A stretch of DNA of 38,234 nucleotides, from the NCBI GenBank assembly GCA_964501415.1, contig CAZCSL010000012.1, forward strand, positions 1 to 38,234, in the 5' to 3' direction. Below the pieces are notes generated by a model. The model was not told the origin of the DNA, ran no database searches, and was given only the letters and a program-made list of their open reading frames with translations. This document shows positions 7,966 to 17,350 of the stretch, in pieces. A program made the position numbers and the translations under genes. How positions within the stretch are numbered: the stretch's first letter is position 1; every line of letters starts with the position of its first letter. This DNA comes from B1SED10-225 sp964501415. GTDB taxonomy: Bacteria; Bacillota_I; Bacilli_A; Izemoplasmatales; Izemoplasmataceae.

Positions 7966-8451
7966 ATGAGTATAACCAAAAATCACGTATTGTTCGGATT
8001 AGGGGGTCTTTTGATCGGCCTAATTTTAACCTTAGTCATATTATTTTTAAGTGCCCCTCGTTTGATGATGGTCGAAGATGAATCCAATTATGGCTTTGAA
8101 GAAACGGTACAACGTTTTGAAGATGAAGTCGTCGATGCGGGTTGGAGTATTCCAGGTCATCATGATATGCAAGCGATTTTAGAAAGTCATGGACACGAGG
8201 TTTTACGTGTAGAGATATTTGAGTTATGTTCATCAAAGTATTCTGCGGAAATTTTAGAACTCGATGATGAGCGGATTGTATCGCCTCTTATGCCTTGCCG
8301 CATCGCGATATACGAAAAAAGCGATGGCAATACCTATATTTCTAGAATGAACAATACGTTAATGGCGCGTTTGTTTGGGGGCGTCATTTACGATGTGATG
8401 GAACAAGCCTCAGAAGAAACTGAAGCTATTATTGATGAATTGATTCAATAA
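7966..8451 (+). CDS. Membrane-anchored DUF302 protein
   Basis: This 161-residue protein has one N-terminal membrane span (residues ~8-30) and an outward-facing DUF302 domain. It shows the typical features: FEETVQRFEDEVVDAGW, a conserved cysteine (ELC) near residue 87, a second in MPC near 106, and a YISRMN stretch. DUF302 proteins have no settled function. Many are associated with redox or heavy-metal settings, and the two cysteines could bind metal or form a disulfide (inference). The start at 7966 follows AAAGGAAG. It is probably activated by the upstream Crp/Fnr protein through the site at 7889-7904. Confidence 0.8.
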   Translation: MSITKNHVLFGLGGLLIGLILTLVILFLSAPRLMMVEDESNYGFEETVQRFEDEVVDAGWSIPGHHDMQAILESHGHEVLRVEIFELCSSKYSAEILELDDERIVSPLMPCRIAIYEKSDGNTYISRMNNTLMARLFGGVIYDVMEQASEETEAIIDELIQ

Positions 8452-8456
8452 GTCTA

Positions 8457-8492
8457 TTTAAAAAGCATCCACAAATTGGTGGATGTTTTTTT
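8457..8492. terminator. Bidirectional terminator between DUF302 and the SQ operon
   Basis: CATCCAC (8466-8472) pairs with GTGGATG (8479-8485), with flanking A and T runs. It can end the plus-strand DUF302 transcript and the long minus-strand sulfoquinovose operon, whose last stop codon is at 8491. Confidence 0.85.
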
Positions 8493-9198
8493 AAATGATC
8501 ATAGCAATACCAGATACCAATAACAACAAATAAGCAATCCGCATAAATGCGTTTGAACTGAGACGTTTAAAAACCAAACTGCCCAAGATAAAACTCAAAG
8601 GGATGATAAAAACCATTACGGCTGAGAGTTTGATGACGTCTTGTGTATATAAACCATCAAATAAGTCTAGGGAAAAAATACCGGTGTTCAAAAGCAGCCA
8701 AACGAGCGAAAGCGTCCCTCTAAAGGTTTGTTTATCCTTTAATGTAGCCGTGGCATAAATAACTAAGACCGGCCCTCCGGTCAAAAACCATTTATGAATA
8801 ACACCCGCTAAAACAATGACGAAGAATCCGAGTTTTTTAGGAATCGTGGGCGTTTCATTTTTGATGAGATAATAAGCCGATATCAAGATAATCAGGCTGC
8901 CATAAAAAACCATTAAAACATTGATGTTAAAAAGCTGTTCTAATAAAAGGCCGATCCCCATACCAATGAGCCCTAACAACAATATCTTTAGCGCCACAAA
9001 ATAATCGATTTTTTTACGGTCATAAACCACCAATATCAAAGAAATGATAATCGCAACCACATTTAAAACCGGCCTTGCTACCTCTAATCCCACCAAGCGA
9101 ATAGAAAAAGGCATTGCCAAGGCCGTACCGGCAAAGCCTGTGATCGCTTGGATAATGTGGGTAATAAATACAACGATCGTAAAGATGATTTCTCGCAT
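8491..9198 (-). CDS. tauE: TauE/SafE-family sulfonate exporter
   Basis: This 235-residue membrane protein has about eight spans in two related halves, with the TauE/SafE (UPF0721) pattern: an early QAITGFAGTALAMP motif and a mid-protein segment with GGP near residue 148. TauE-type permeases are associated with export of sulfoacetate, sulfite or other organosulfonates. The start at 9198 is preferred because GAGG lies at good spacing; it comes 1 nt after the stop of the GH31 gene, so the two are coupled. As the last gene of the SQ operon, it is the prime candidate for exporting the end product sulfoacetate. Confidence 0.85.
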   Translation of the reverse strand: MREIIFTIVVFITHIIQAITGFAGTALAMPFSIRLVGLEVARPVLNVVAIIISLILVVYDRKKIDYFVALKILLLGLIGMGIGLLLEQLFNINVLMVFYGSLIILISAYYLIKNETPTIPKKLGFFVIVLAGVIHKWFLTGGPVLVIYATATLKDKQTFRGTLSLVWLLLNTGIFSLDLFDGLYTQDVIKLSAVMVFIIPLSFILGSLVFKRLSSNAFMRIAYLLLLVSGIAMII

Positions 9199-9199
9199 A

Positions 9200-11167
9200 T
9201 TAATCCTCTTTCTCCATGGTGATTGTATCAAAATAAGTTTTGAACTTAGACGTCTTTAAATAAAAGACCGTTGGGATACCTAGGGGTGCGTTTATTTCAT
9301 GGCTACCACCCTCATAAACGGTTTTGGTGATGAGATGTATCCACGTTCCTTTTGGTAGCGTAACGGTTTGGGTTTTAATCCCAGCTCTTACAACGGGGCA
9401 CACCAACAAAGCGTCCCCATACATATATTGGCGTTTGTTGGTATGAGCGAAGGCTTCATCAAAATGATAAAACATAGGTCTAATCGTAGGAATGGCTTCT
9501 TCATAGTATTGTTCGCGTACGTACTTGTGATAGGATGAAAGGTCTGCATATAGCTTAGTGAGCCTTGCAAACGGTTTGATGATGTCTGGGTCATCAAATT
9601 GCGCGTTTTTTGTAGGCGCATTGCCTTCATGGGTTCTGAACAAAGGAGAAAAAACATTCATCTCAGCCCATCTAATAAACAGTTCACGGCTTCGTTTCAT
9701 ATGAAAGATGGTCGTATACCCACCGGTGTCGCTGTGGTTAATCCCTACCCCAGAAATTGCCATGCTGAGATAAGCTGGGATAACCGAACCGAGCCCATAC
9801 TGATCGGAAAAATCTACGTGTTGGTCACCAACCCACATGGCGTTGGTATGTTTTATCGTCTTGCTATAAGCTGCTCTGGTAAAAATAAAGGCTTTATTTT
9901 TGTGTTCGTTAATCGCTTCTTGATGACATTGTGCCCATAGTTCGGGATAGTGGTTATGAACCAACTTAGCCTCTCCTCGGTGCAACAAAGCATCGGTAGG
10001 TAAATACTCACCAAAATCGGCCATCCAACCCGCCATACCTAAATCCATCATCTGTTTTTTGATTAAGGTTTTATAGTACTGATAAGCATCAGGGTTGGTT
10101 AAATCGATGAGCCCTGCTTTAAAGGTAGTCGATTTCATTAAGTAAGGCCGCTTTGAGGCGTTCAAAACCAAATAGCCTAAAGCGTGTGCTTCGTTAAATT
10201 GCGGACTGTTTTCTTTTAAAAAGGGATTTATATAGCCTAAAAAGTAAATATCCTTTTTTTGCCAAGCTGAAATCTTTTCTTTTAAGTTTCCATAACGCCG
10301 CTCGTCCAAAGTCCAGTGCCAATAAACTTGATCGCCAAACTTTGTGATGACTTGACCTGACCAATCCTGAGCCCATAGGGCTTTAACTTTAACCCCGGCT
10401 TTTTGAGCGACTTTAAGTTTTTCCTCAAGCCGCTTAAGTCCTCCTTGAAGAGCAAGAATAGCCCCCTCACTAGTCCAATCGGGCAATCTTGGTTGTAAGC
10501 CCAAATGATGATTTAGCTGTTTAGCTAAGGCAAGGAAGGAATCAGCCTTAAAAAAATGTATGGTCTTGGGGATTTGACGAAAGTAAAGCACGGTTTGATT
10601 TGGTTTAAATTCAACTGTTCCGTAAGCCGATAAATCAAGATGAACCGCATATTTTAAACTCGACATAAAGGTAGGTTGGGCGTGATAAGACGCTTCAACC
10701 TTATCTTTACCTAAATAATCATAATTGACGCCTTTAAACCGTTCTCTTAAGTGTTTGGACAAAAGTTTTTTGAGCGAATGATGCTCAGAAACCCAAAGCG
10801 GAATAGTTTCGCCTTTTAAATCTAGTTTGGTAAACTGCTGACCACAACCGTATAGTTTTTCTTGTGGTTTTGCGTTTAAGTATAACCACATACAATCAAA
10901 CGCATCTAAGGCTTCAAACGTAATCGTTAGATGCGGTTCATCAGATACATGCGCATAAACTTGGTATGTGCCATCGCTAAAACAATGCTTATCGTTGATT
11001 AAACCTTGATAAAAAAGCCGTCTTTTATCAAAGTGTTTTTCTTTACTTTTATAAGTTCCTCTAGACATTTTATCTTTGATTTTGCTTTTGGCTATATCGA
11101 GATACGTTTGATCTTTTTTTAGTTCGAATACCACTAAATCCGCTACTTGAAACTTAAATACCGGCAT
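9200..11167 (-). CDS. GH31 glycosidase, sulfoquinovosidase paralogue with altered sulfonate site
   Basis: This 655-residue enzyme aligns along its length with YihQ-type GH31 sulfoquinovosidases. The nucleophile is D384 (WMADFGEYLP) and the acid/base D448 (WVGDQ). Of the five SQ-recognition positions (QQRWY in E. coli YihQ), it keeps Q241, Q267, W283 and Y484, but the arginine that contacts the sulfonate (YihQ R301) is Q280 (FGDQVYWHW). The insert before DLTNP also differs (TTFKAG instead of GEFYSG). The start at 11167 has GGAGAG upstream and overlaps the transporter gene by 14 nt. It could act on a modified SQ glycoside or a non-sulfonated alpha-glucoside; plain SQ-glycoside hydrolysis is uncertain. 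Confidence 0.85.
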   Translation of the reverse strand: MPVFKFQVADLVVFELKKDQTYLDIAKSKIKDKMSRGTYKSKEKHFDKRRLFYQGLINDKHCFSDGTYQVYAHVSDEPHLTITFEALDAFDCMWLYLNAKPQEKLYGCGQQFTKLDLKGETIPLWVSEHHSLKKLLSKHLRERFKGVNYDYLGKDKVEASYHAQPTFMSSLKYAVHLDLSAYGTVEFKPNQTVLYFRQIPKTIHFFKADSFLALAKQLNHHLGLQPRLPDWTSEGAILALQGGLKRLEEKLKVAQKAGVKVKALWAQDWSGQVITKFGDQVYWHWTLDERRYGNLKEKISAWQKKDIYFLGYINPFLKENSPQFNEAHALGYLVLNASKRPYLMKSTTFKAGLIDLTNPDAYQYYKTLIKKQMMDLGMAGWMADFGEYLPTDALLHRGEAKLVHNHYPELWAQCHQEAINEHKNKAFIFTRAAYSKTIKHTNAMWVGDQHVDFSDQYGLGSVIPAYLSMAISGVGINHSDTGGYTTIFHMKRSRELFIRWAEMNVFSPLFRTHEGNAPTKNAQFDDPDIIKPFARLTKLYADLSSYHKYVREQYYEEAIPTIRPMFYHFDEAFAHTNKRQYMYGDALLVCPVVRAGIKTQTVTLPKGTWIHLITKTVYEGGSHEINAPLGIPTVFYLKTSKFKTYFDTITMEKED

Positions 11168-12599
11168 TTTCTTCTCTCCATAATTCGTCATAAGCATAAC
11201 CCGTCATGGCTTCACAGAGTCGTTTTTCTTCTTCGCTAGCAGGTTCCTGAATGATGCCTTTACGGCGCTCAATTTCTTTTCGCAAAACGGCAAAGCCTTT
11301 AATCGTGACGGGATATTTATAGACAAAAAACAAGGTGAAAGCCACAAAAATTACTGGCAGGACGATAAACATTAACCGAATGCCCATCACCGTAACAGCA
11401 CTTTGCGTATCTAAACTCCCATCATACCCAATCAACCAAAGCAAGATTCCCACCAAGCCTAAAGCCATACCGTTGGCGATTTTTCGAGAAAATGTCGCCA
11501 TGCCAGAATAGGTCCCTGCCCGGCGTTGTGAGGTAATCAGTTCATCAACATCCGCCATATCGGTTAAGATGGCAAAAGAGGTAACCGTCCCTGCAGCCGT
11601 CCCAAAGCCCAACATGAACGAAAGCATGACAATAGGCCAGATAGACACGCCCTCATAGGCGAAGAAAAACATCGCAAGGGTCGCAACCAATTGAATCGGA
11701 AAGCCAATCCAAGCAGGCACTTTTTTGGAATGTTTTTTCAGCAAGAACTGATATAAAAACATCGCGATGAGTTGTGAGCTAAGGACCCCAGACATAACCA
11801 AGACGTACTGGTCACTTTGGAATAATACATAGGTCAGGAAATAAAGAATGAGTGCCATGATAAAGTCTACCGAACCTTGGCCAAACAAAAACACGCCTAA
11901 ATAAAACTTAAAGGCGCGGTTTTTAAAGACCGTTAAACTATGCTTTAAAGCTTTCTTTTCTTTAATGGCTTCACTTTTCGAAGACAGTTCCCACGTGTTT
12001 AAAAACGTCAGGAAAAGGGTGATGAAAAAGATCAGACCAAAGATGGCGCCCATCCAAATATAACCCGTGGTGCCACCGCCTAATTCACGAATGATCATCT
12101 CGGGTATTAAACCACCTAAAATAGCGGATAAGGCCGAAAAAATCATTCTAAATGCCGTGTACTGACCTCTTAGATAGTAATCACTGATCATATCCGGTAA
12201 CAAAGCATTATAAGGGACCATCACAATGGTGAAACCTGTAGAAAACAAAATGAATGTCAGTAGATAAAAGAGGTATTGAAACCAATCAGGTCCACTGATA
12301 TTAAACCAAATCAAGAAAAAAGTAATCGAGGCGACAAAACTACCGATGAGCAAATAAAAGCGTTTGGCGCCAAATTTGGAGCGAGTCCGGTCTACGATAC
12401 GTCCCATCAGTGGGTCGGTTATCGCATCCCAAACCCGACCGATAAAAGGGATGGAGCCGGCCATCCAAGCCGGCAATAAAACGATATCGGTTAAAAAGTA
12501 TAGATACATGATGCTGATGATTAAAAAGGCACCACCACCATAAATATCTGCAATCCCATAGCCGAGTTTAAAGCGTAGGCGTTCTTCTTTTTTCTTCAT
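11154..12599 (-). CDS. GPH-family sugar/cation symporter (YihO/YihP-like)
   Basis: This 481-residue major-facilitator protein has twelve predicted spans and the glycoside-pentoside-hexuronide signature between spans 2 and 3 (DAITDPLMGRIVDRTRSKFG). E. coli YihO and YihP, in the first described SQ gene cluster, belong to this family. The start has GAGGG upstream. Downstream, the second GH31 gene overlaps its end by 14 nt, so a paired transport-then-hydrolysis job is likely. It gives the operon a second import route besides the ABC system. The substrate (SQ, SQ-glycerol or the preferred glycoside of the second GH31) is inferred. Confidence 0.85.
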   Translation of the reverse strand: MKKKEERLRFKLGYGIADIYGGGAFLIISIMYLYFLTDIVLLPAWMAGSIPFIGRVWDAITDPLMGRIVDRTRSKFGAKRFYLLIGSFVASITFFLIWFNISGPDWFQYLFYLLTFILFSTGFTIVMVPYNALLPDMISDYYLRGQYTAFRMIFSALSAILGGLIPEMIIRELGGGTTGYIWMGAIFGLIFFITLFLTFLNTWELSSKSEAIKEKKALKHSLTVFKNRAFKFYLGVFLFGQGSVDFIMALILYFLTYVLFQSDQYVLVMSGVLSSQLIAMFLYQFLLKKHSKKVPAWIGFPIQLVATLAMFFFAYEGVSIWPIVMLSFMLGFGTAAGTVTSFAILTDMADVDELITSQRRAGTYSGMATFSRKIANGMALGLVGILLWLIGYDGSLDTQSAVTVMGIRLMFIVLPVIFVAFTLFFVYKYPVTIKGFAVLRKEIERRKGIIQEPASEEEKRLCEAMTGYAYDELWREENAGI

Positions 12600-12654
12600 C
12601 GCTTACCCTCATATTAGATTTTTATGTATCTTTATTGATTATAAGTTATTAGGT

Positions 12655-13545
12655 TTACGCCTTTGGTACGTTTAGCGCTTCGAGCAATTCTCCTACCAAA
12701 CGTGGGCGTTTAGCGACTAAGCCACCAACGCTTTCAATCGCCTTAATCTTATCTTCAACCGAACCTTTTCCGCCGGTAATAATCGCACCGGCATGGCCCA
12801 TTTTTTGTCCCTTAGGCGCTGTTCTACCGCCTAAGAACGCAACGAGTGGTTTGGTGAAGATACCTTTTTCAATCGCTTCAGCGACTTCTTCTTCCATGGT
12901 GCCACCCAGCTCTCCAATGATGACCACTGCTTTAGTCGCCTCATCGGCCTCATAATAGGGCAACATTTCTGCAAATCGCGTCCCCGGCACAGGGTCACCG
13001 CCCACACCGATCAAGGTTGAGACGCCATAGCCTTTCTCAACGATCATGGCCGTCACTTCATTGGTCAATGAGCCACTGCGAGTCATAACGCCAATGTTGC
13101 CTTTTTTATAAACGCGGTCGATCCAATGAGGGAAACTACCCATCATCGCTTCTTGTGGGCTAATGACACCAGAGGTATTGCCCCCAACGACCAAAGCGTT
13201 ATAATCCTTCGCCGCTTGGCGAATGCGAATCATATCATGCAAAGGAATGCCATCAGCGATGGTGACTACTTTCTTAATTCCACCAGCCAAGGCTTCAAAC
13301 ACCGCATCTTTGGTTAAACGTGGTGGTACAAACAACATCGAAGCATCCACCTTATGATGTTTTAAGGCTTCTTTAACGGTGTGATAGACCGGCACGCCTT
13401 CAACTTCTTGACCGGCCTTACCCGGGGTCACACCACAGACAACTTCGGTACCTAAATCCATCATATGTTTAGTCCAAAAGGCCCCTTCTTTACCGGTGAT
13501 ACCTTGGACTAAAACGTTTGTTGTTTTATCGATGAAAATACTCAT
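12655..13545 (-). CDS. sqwKL: Sulfoacetate-CoA ligase (ADP-forming), alpha subunit
   Basis: This 296-residue protein is a succinyl-CoA synthetase alpha-type subunit. It has a CoA-binding Rossmann start (VQGITGKEG near 13-21), a CoA-ligase domain and the phosphohistidine loop (KMGHAGAIITGGKG, with H251). With the beta subunit it would convert sulfoacetyl-CoA, ADP and phosphate to sulfoacetate, ATP and CoA. From memory, the SqwKL enzyme of the sulfoacetate-forming sulfo-TK pathway has this architecture. It overlaps the beta gene by 4 nt (ATGA), a sign of stoichiometric co-translation. I am not sure which subunit is K and which is L. The other possible activity is ordinary succinyl-CoA ligase, unlikely in this operon. 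Confidence 0.85.
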   Translation of the reverse strand: MSIFIDKTTNVLVQGITGKEGAFWTKHMMDLGTEVVCGVTPGKAGQEVEGVPVYHTVKEALKHHKVDASMLFVPPRLTKDAVFEALAGGIKKVVTIADGIPLHDMIRIRQAAKDYNALVVGGNTSGVISPQEAMMGSFPHWIDRVYKKGNIGVMTRSGSLTNEVTAMIVEKGYGVSTLIGVGGDPVPGTRFAEMLPYYEADEATKAVVIIGELGGTMEEEVAEAIEKGIFTKPLVAFLGGRTAPKGQKMGHAGAIITGGKGSVEDKIKAIESVGGLVAKRPRLVGELLEALNVPKA

Positions 13546-14666
13546 GATTTAGCCTCCTTACAGAGTGCTACGGCTTTGCGTACCGCTTCTTCGGTGTCGA
13601 ATAGAGGTTCAAGTCCAGCTTCTTTTAAAATTTCAACGGCCCGTGCTTCGTTGGTACCGCGAATACACGTGACAATCGGACGGTCCGGCTTTAAACGTTT
13701 GATGGCATCGACAATTCCCTCAGCCATCACATCGGCACGCGCAATGGTTCCAAAGGTAACGACTAAGATAACTTTGGATGGCACTTTTAAGCAAATTTCC
13801 ATGGCTTTGACGGCCTTTTTATAATTCGGCCCACCAAACTCTAAATAATTAGCCACAGAGCCATTTTCATAATTGATTAAATCATATACGGTAGTCGTTA
13901 ACCCCGCACCTGCGCACATTAAACCGATCTCACCATCAAATTCAATAAAGGGGATGCCTTCTTGATTGGCTTCATATTCGGCTTCGGTTTTATAATCGGT
14001 TTGATCTTGTTCATAACGCGTTTGACGAAAAGCTGAGTTATCATCGATCATGATTTTCCCATCGCCAGCCAATACCTCACCTTGTTTGGTGATGAACAAG
14101 GGGTTAATTTCTACTAGTTCAGCATCGTGAGAAGCAAAGACTTGATATAGACTGAGTAACGTCTTGATGATTTGTTTGCTGATAGGCACATCAAACCCAA
14201 AGCCATAAGCTATTTCTGTGGCTTGATAGACTTGTAAGCCATCTTTGATATCAATCGGCATTTGGATGATTTTTTCGGGTTGTTCTACCGCTAAGGTTTC
14301 AATATCGACGCCTCCTTCGCTTGAAGCGATGAGCAAGGCTTTACCTGCATAGGCATCGACGGTGATGGAAACATAAATCTCTGATTCGATATCAATAGCT
14401 TCTTCAACCAACAAAGATTTGATGTTTTCTTCATGTTCAAACAAACGTTTGGTTTCTTTTAAAGCTTCTTCTTTGGTTTTGACGACTTGAATCAACCCGC
14501 GCTTACCGCGGCCACCACTTAGAACCTGTGCTTTTAACACACAAGGCAATCCCACCGTTTGAAGGGCTTCTTCTAAGGCTTCAGCCGATTCGATTCGCTG
14601 GCTGTTGGGGATTTTGATGTTGGCTTCTTTAAACGCATCTTTGGCTTGGTATTCATAAAGTTTCAT
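13542..14666 (-). CDS. sqwKL: Sulfoacetate-CoA ligase (ADP-forming), beta subunit
   Basis: This 374-residue protein is a succinyl-CoA synthetase beta-type subunit with an ATP-grasp domain. Visible motifs are KLYEYQAKDAF at the start, LKAQVLSGGRGKRG near 45, EINPLF near 187 and a CoA-ligase C-terminal domain with VTFGTIARADVMAEGIV. It binds the nucleotide and completes substrate-level phosphorylation with the alpha subunit. It overlaps both neighbours by 4 nt: the dehydrogenase upstream and the alpha subunit downstream. The three genes therefore form a tightly coupled block turning sulfoacetaldehyde into sulfoacetate. Confidence 0.85.
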   Translation of the reverse strand: MKLYEYQAKDAFKEANIKIPNSQRIESAEALEEALQTVGLPCVLKAQVLSGGRGKRGLIQVVKTKEEALKETKRLFEHEENIKSLLVEEAIDIESEIYVSITVDAYAGKALLIASSEGGVDIETLAVEQPEKIIQMPIDIKDGLQVYQATEIAYGFGFDVPISKQIIKTLLSLYQVFASHDAELVEINPLFITKQGEVLAGDGKIMIDDNSAFRQTRYEQDQTDYKTEAEYEANQEGIPFIEFDGEIGLMCAGAGLTTTVYDLINYENGSVANYLEFGGPNYKKAVKAMEICLKVPSKVILVVTFGTIARADVMAEGIVDAIKRLKPDRPIVTCIRGTNEARAVEILKEAGLEPLFDTEEAVRKAVALCKEAKS

Positions 14667-16066
14667 GCGCCGTCCCCCACTTTCTTTAAGTATGAACCGA
14701 ATATCTCTTCTTCACTCGGCTTTTTAGGTTCAAAATATTCAGACACCCACGTAATATTTAAAAAGTGCTTATAGTTGATGTTTTCTGTGGTAACATTGCC
14801 ACCCCAGGTGCCACAACCTAAAGATACGGTAGAAGGCATGCCGTTAAAGAACGCGCCTCCATTCCCCGCAGCCTGTGGTTGATTAACCATGATGCGGCTG
14901 GTAGGTATGCCTGTACCTAAGCGCTCAATATAGGTTTTATTGAAGGTATGGATACCACATGAATGGCCCGTACCATAATGATCGGTCAAGCGTTTTAAAA
15001 GGTCAAAGCCTTCTTCGAAACGTTGATATTTAAAGACCGTTAAAACCGGTGAGAGTTTTTCTTGAGAGAAAAAGTCATTTTCTAAGTCTTTAGCCCCTTC
15101 AACTAGTAAAATTTCGATATCATCCTCAACATCAATACCGGCATCTTTAGCGATTTTTGAGGCTTTCTGTGCGATGATAGCGGGGTTGATAGTACGTTTG
15201 CCCTTCTTGTTTTCAACCCACATATGGGCTTCTAAACGGGCGCGTTCTTGATCGTTTAGCAAATAGCTTTTTTTGGCTTCAAAGGCCTTGATTAAATCAT
15301 CGTAAACTGAAGCTTGAATGACCAAGCTGTTTTCACTTGAACAAGACGTCGCATAATCAAAGCGTTTGGACATATAGACCTTATCAGCAACATCCTTAAT
15401 GTCGGCATCTTCAGCAACGATTTGAACGGCATTACCAGGGCCGACACCATAAGCAGGGGTCCCTGAAGAATAAGCCGCTTTGACCATCGGTCCACCCCCC
15501 GTAGCTAAGACAACATCTACGGCTTGCATCAGTTGGTTGGTCTTTTCAACCGATGGGGTTTCGATGATTTGAATCAGATCCTCGGGTGCGCCTACTTTTT
15601 TAAGCCCTGCGCGCATAAAGTCAACGGCGCGTTTTGAGGCTTTTTTACTTTTGGGATGAGGCGCAAATATCACCGCGTTACGTCCCTTTAAAATGGTAAC
15701 GGCATTGGACGCGGGGGTCGCGGTTGGGTTTGTCACGGGGGTGAGTGCCCCGACTACGCCAACGGGTTTGGCATATTTGGATATTTTCTTGTTTTCATCG
15801 CGTTCGATTAAGCCTACTGAAATGCCTTCTTTGATGTCTTTTAATACGCCTAAGACTTTGTTTTTGTGTTTGGCTATTTTGTCTTCTACGTTCCCCATAT
15901 TCGTTTCATTAACGGCTAATTCAGCAAGTTTTTTAATGTTTTCATCGTTGTACACTTCCCAGCCTATCGCTAAACAAACTTCATCGATTTGTGCTTGGGT
16001 GTAATTGGCAACTTGTGCTTGGGCGGTGCGTGCGTTTTTAAGTAGTGTTTCAAGCGTTTGTTCCAT
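14663..16066 (-). CDS. sqwD: CoA-acylating sulfoacetaldehyde dehydrogenase
   Basis: This 467-residue aldehyde dehydrogenase is of the CoA-acylating (EutE/PduP/SauS-like) type. The catalytic cysteine is C242 in YATSCSSENS, and the NAD-binding segment includes VGALTPVTNPTATP (~104-117) and LATGGGPMVKAAY. It lacks the GQ-C motif of hydrolytic aldehyde dehydrogenases. The expected reaction is sulfoacetaldehyde + CoA + NAD to sulfoacetyl-CoA + NADH. It overlaps the ligase beta gene by 4 nt and follows the SLC13-like gene by 14 nt. Substrate is assigned from the operon and from memory of the published SqwD; acetaldehyde or propionaldehyde dehydrogenase is the alternative. Confidence 0.88.
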   Translation of the reverse strand: MEQTLETLLKNARTAQAQVANYTQAQIDEVCLAIGWEVYNDENIKKLAELAVNETNMGNVEDKIAKHKNKVLGVLKDIKEGISVGLIERDENKKISKYAKPVGVVGALTPVTNPTATPASNAVTILKGRNAVIFAPHPKSKKASKRAVDFMRAGLKKVGAPEDLIQIIETPSVEKTNQLMQAVDVVLATGGGPMVKAAYSSGTPAYGVGPGNAVQIVAEDADIKDVADKVYMSKRFDYATSCSSENSLVIQASVYDDLIKAFEAKKSYLLNDQERARLEAHMWVENKKGKRTINPAIIAQKASKIAKDAGIDVEDDIEILLVEGAKDLENDFFSQEKLSPVLTVFKYQRFEEGFDLLKRLTDHYGTGHSCGIHTFNKTYIERLGTGIPTSRIMVNQPQAAGNGGAFFNGMPSTVSLGCGTWGGNVTTENINYKHFLNITWVSEYFEPKKPSEEEIFGSYLKKVGDGA

Positions 16067-16080
16067 GGGTTTTCACTCCT

Positions 16081-17322
16081 TTACAAAAATACAGCTAGTC
16101 CGCCGAGCCATCCGAATAGTGCGATAAATGTCAAGGCGACAAATGATAATATAAATAAATCTCTAAAAAATTTCTTGCGGTTAACATGTTCTGGTGCTGA
16201 GGCAAGGGCTAAAGCGCCCATTGTGGAAAAAGGACTCGTGGTTGTAATGTGTGAGCCAACTGCGATAATCGTCGTGATTAATGCGGGTGAGACAACGCCT
16301 CCTAGTTCACTAGACAAGGGTACGGCCGTTGGTATAAGCGTTGGCATCACGACGCCAACCGCACTGGAAAATATTGACATAATCCCACTTAAGAAAGCTA
16401 AGATGGGTACGGCCGTCCATTCGTTCATTAGACTAGCCAAAAAGTTTGTCAATAACTCAATACCACCCATCTCATCACTAACGCCAATTAAAACGGCGGT
16501 ACCACAGATTAACACAAGTGTGCTCCAAGGGACATTGGCAATCGCTTCGCCTTGGTCAGCGGCATTAAGTAAAAACAAGAAAACCGCTAAGCTCAAAGCT
16601 GCAAAGCCAACATTGACCCCACCGATGATGACCCAACTGACCAAGATTAGCATCGTAAACAACGTAATCACTTGTATTTTGTTAAAGCTTGAGGGTTTAT
16701 CAATTTCAAAGCGCTCACCATTAAGTTTTAAACCGCCTAATGCCAGATACATCAACGTACAAAACACAGTAATGGCTAAGACATTAGTCAAATAAATACT
16801 CGCGCCTAAATCTCCAACTTGATTGACAGCGGCCAGTTCTAAGGCAACGATGCCATTAGGCGCTAGTGGACTCAGGCCGCCTGCAATGGAGCCTAGTATA
16901 ATCAAACCACTCATGAGCAAAATTGAGATACCTGTTTTTGCGGAAATCACAAGGCCAATCGGTAACAATAAAGCACTTGTAGAAATATTACCAGGGCCAA
17001 TCGAAGCAATGAGTAAGGCTAAGATATAAAACATGATGGGAATTAATGCTTTTCGACCACGGCTTTGGTAAATGATCATTTGAGCAAATTTCTCTAAGGT
17101 TCCATTAAGCTTAGCTATGCTAAACAACAATGTCACACCAAAAGTCGTAAAGAAAAGACGCATGGGCCAAAATTCAATTATCGTATTGACGGGAATATTG
17201 CCTAAAAATGAGCCAATTAAAAAGGCAAATACCAAGGCAATAAGCCCGACATTAATGTTTTTCCAAAAGCCGATAATGATGGCTACAACGATAGCTAATA
17301 ATGATATAAGTTCAAGTAACAT
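16081..17322 (-). CDS. SLC13/MatC-like anion permease
   Basis: This 413-residue membrane protein has about eleven to twelve spans and belongs to the ion-transporter superfamily that includes SLC13, ArsB and MatC dicarboxylate carriers. Each half carries a small-residue membrane re-entry region (IGPGNISTSALLLP near 110 and SHITTTSPFSTMGAL near 365). It lies between sqwI and sqwD, with 28 and 14 nt gaps, inside the metabolic core. An anionic small molecule is the likely cargo. Export of sulfoacetate (alongside TauE) or exchange of sulfoacetate for another acid is inferred. I know no characterised sulfoglycolysis transporter of this family. Confidence 0.75.
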   Translation of the reverse strand: MLLELISLLAIVVAIIIGFWKNINVGLIALVFAFLIGSFLGNIPVNTIIEFWPMRLFFTTFGVTLLFSIAKLNGTLEKFAQMIIYQSRGRKALIPIMFYILALLIASIGPGNISTSALLLPIGLVISAKTGISILLMSGLIILGSIAGGLSPLAPNGIVALELAAVNQVGDLGASIYLTNVLAITVFCTLMYLALGGLKLNGERFEIDKPSSFNKIQVITLFTMLILVSWVIIGGVNVGFAALSLAVFLFLLNAADQGEAIANVPWSTLVLICGTAVLIGVSDEMGGIELLTNFLASLMNEWTAVPILAFLSGIMSIFSSAVGVVMPTLIPTAVPLSSELGGVVSPALITTIIAVGSHITTTSPFSTMGALALASAPEHVNRKKFFRDLFILSFVALTFIALFGWLGGLAVFL

Positions 17323-17350
17323 TGCGTCTTTCTCCTAACCGTAGGTATGT

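Noticed and set aside
16058..16795. 245-residue open frame on the plus strand
   Set aside because: It is antisense to the SLC13-like gene, low in complexity (Ser/Thr/Ala/Pro/Lys) and without a ribosome site; a shadow frame.
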